Assembly (NCBI GenBank): GCA_019309685.1
Contig: JAFDFT010000217.1
Coordinates: 1-6,313, forward strand
Direction: 5' to 3'
From: Deltaproteobacteria bacterium
GTDB lineage: Bacteria; Desulfobacterota; Desulfobacteria; Desulfobacterales; JAABPS01
DNA: 6,313 nt
Position numbers and translations under genes: made by a program. The notes below the pieces were generated by a model that did not search any database, had not been told where the DNA came from, and worked only from the letters and a program-made list of their open reading frames with translations. Positions 5,294 to 6,313 of this stretch are shown one piece after another (within the stretch, counting starts at the first letter, position 1; each line of letters begins with the position of its first letter).

Positions 5294-6313
5294 TTACAAT
5301 TGGATTGTCAACTCTTCCAGTGAGTCGGGTGCGTCAGTCAGCTTGATATACCCGTCATTGGTGATTAAAACAGTGTCGGAGTGACGGAAACCGCCCAGCC
5401 CGGGAATATAAATGCCGGGCTCGATACTAACCAGCATTCCTGGTTGTAGCTCGCGGTTATATCCTACTGCGAGATAGGGCCCCTCGTGACCGGTAATGCC
5501 GAAACCATGGCCGGTGCGATGCAGAATTTTATCCCCATAGCCGGCTTTTTCGTATACCTTTCTTACTGAAGCGTCGATGTTGCTCATATTAGCTCCGGGT
5601 TTCAACTGCTCATATGCCAGAGTTCTTCCTTCCATCATTACCTGGAAGGGATCACGTGCCTTATCCGGTACGGACCCCAGAAAAAAGGTTCGCTCCAGTT
5701 CCACACCATACCCGTCAATCTGACCAGCAACGCCAGAAACATGGGGCCCTCCCTGTTCCATTTGCAGAAAAACGTTCGTGAAGTTGTGGGGATCATGTGA
5801 TAAGCTCGGCGGCAGTACAATCGCGACCGGCCTGGATATAAGCGGATTGGCCATTGGAATCTCGGTGACAACCCTTGCCATCATCACCTGGGTGACCGCT
5901 CCATATAATTCAAAAAGCATCATTCCAGGGCGGCAAACTTCAAGAAGTTTATCGTGCCCTTCGTTTAGAATTTGACAGGCATGGACGTTTCGGCCGATCT
6001 CATACTCAGTTTTTACCAGTCGGACTTCATCGATGATATCGGTCTTGATTTTATCCCCGGGTGTTCGGTCATAGATCCTGAGCGTCATGGCTGATTCCAC
6101 TCCCACACGATCATCCTCTTTGATCAAAGGTGCATAGACGTCAAACCAGTTTTCGCCCTCCGGGGCCGGATATTCAAAATAACGAACGGTTTCCAGTTCA
6201 CATTTGGCCCGGGTTCGTAGATGGCTTTCCTCCAGATAGGGTACCACACATTTTGGGATGCCTTCCCGGCGGAAGACCAGGATAAACGGCCGTTCGTGCA
6301 CATAGTTATAAAA
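5294..6313 (-). CDS. M24-family (creatinase/prolidase fold) protein, 5' end beyond the window
   Basis: The frame stays open from the GTG at 6301 to the window edge (FYNY precedes it), and the first residues (HERPFILVFRREGIPKCVVPYLEE) match the middle of a creatinase N-terminal domain, so some 50-70 residues are probably missing. Numbered from 6301, the linker DEVRLVKTEYEIGRN (91-105) leads into the pita-bread catalytic domain. Canonical M24 aminopeptidases bind two metals through Asp, Asp, His, Glu, Glu. Here the positions read Gly190, Glu201, His265 (TGHGFG), Glu294 (SIEPGIY) and Ser308 (RHSD), so two ligands are lost and one is conservatively changed. ELERTF (201-206) recalls the ALERT motif of creatinase, and His172 (DPHNF) sits where creatinase has its catalytic His. 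The product may be a metal-free or mono-metal hydrolase or lyase acting on a small molecule, not an Xaa-Pro peptidase. The gene is convergent with the lipid genes, so probably unrelated. Its promoter is outside the window. Confidence 0.88.
   Translation of the reverse strand, partial: FYNYVHERPFILVFRREGIPKCVVPYLEESHLRTRAKCELETVRYFEYPAPEGENWFDVYAPLIKEDDRVGVESAMTLRIYDRTPGDKIKTDIIDEVRLVKTEYEIGRNVHACQILNEGHDKLLEVCRPGMMLFELYGAVTQVMMARVVTEIPMANPLISRPVAIVLPPSLSHDPHNFTNVFLQMEQGGPHVSGVAGQIDGYGVELERTFFLGSVPDKARDPFQVMMEGRTLAYEQLKPGANMSNIDASVRKVYEKAGYGDKILHRTGHGFGITGHEGPYLAVGYNRELQPGMLVSIEPGIYIPGLGGFRHSDTVLITNDGYIKLTDAPDSLEELTIQL

Noticed and set aside
5638..5975. Two reading frames of 65 and 77 codons within the M24 gene
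   Set aside because: Both overlie strongly conserved M24 coding sequence and show no family motifs or ribosome binding sites.

Overview
The window reads as a Gram-negative chromosome segment, most plausibly from a Desulfobacterota/deltaproteobacterial sulfate-reducer-like organism. The evidence is a moderate GC content, an LpxL-type acyltransferase beside an outer-membrane-type lipoprotein, a cobalamin-type radical SAM enzyme, and intergenic palindromes and dispersed repeats. The taxonomic call is inference; no marker gene is present.

Layout. Positions 36-59 hold three tandem copies of an 8-bp unit. A tight plus-strand run follows: an LpxL/HtrB-family acyltransferase (99-998), a B12-binding radical SAM gene that overlaps it by 26 nt and is broken by a frame change near 1257 (fragments 973-1269 and 1356-2402), and a lipoprotein with a LolB/DUF4292-like look (2411-3202). 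A 351-bp gap (3203-3553) contains no gene but has a nested inverted-repeat structure (3278-3454), a dispersed repeat and a candidate promoter. Next comes a translationally coupled pair: a FabD-like acyltransferase lacking the malonyl-binding arginine (3554-4528, true start probably TTG at 3563) and a FabZ-like dehydratase (4525-4983). A second copy of the dispersed repeat starts on the fabZ stop codon. The convergent gap to 5293 also holds a hairpin with two alternative folds. On the minus strand, an M24 (creatinase/prolidase-fold) gene occupies 5294-6313 and runs off the right edge.

How the genes may fit together. FabD-like, FabZ-like, phospholipid-type acyltransferase, B12-radical SAM enzyme and outer-membrane lipoprotein together look like one end of a specialised lipid or acyl-chain (polyene/polyketide-like) pathway, not housekeeping fatty acid synthesis. 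The ketosynthase and ACP partners are not in the window and would be expected to the left of position 1. The M24 gene faces the other way and is probably unrelated; several canonical metal ligands are replaced and it carries a creatinase-like ERT motif.

Most worth a second look: the frame break in the radical SAM gene at the conserved GGxH loop, the Arg-to-Ala change in the FabD-like enzyme, the degenerate M24 active site, and the repeat family bracketing the fabD/fabZ pair.
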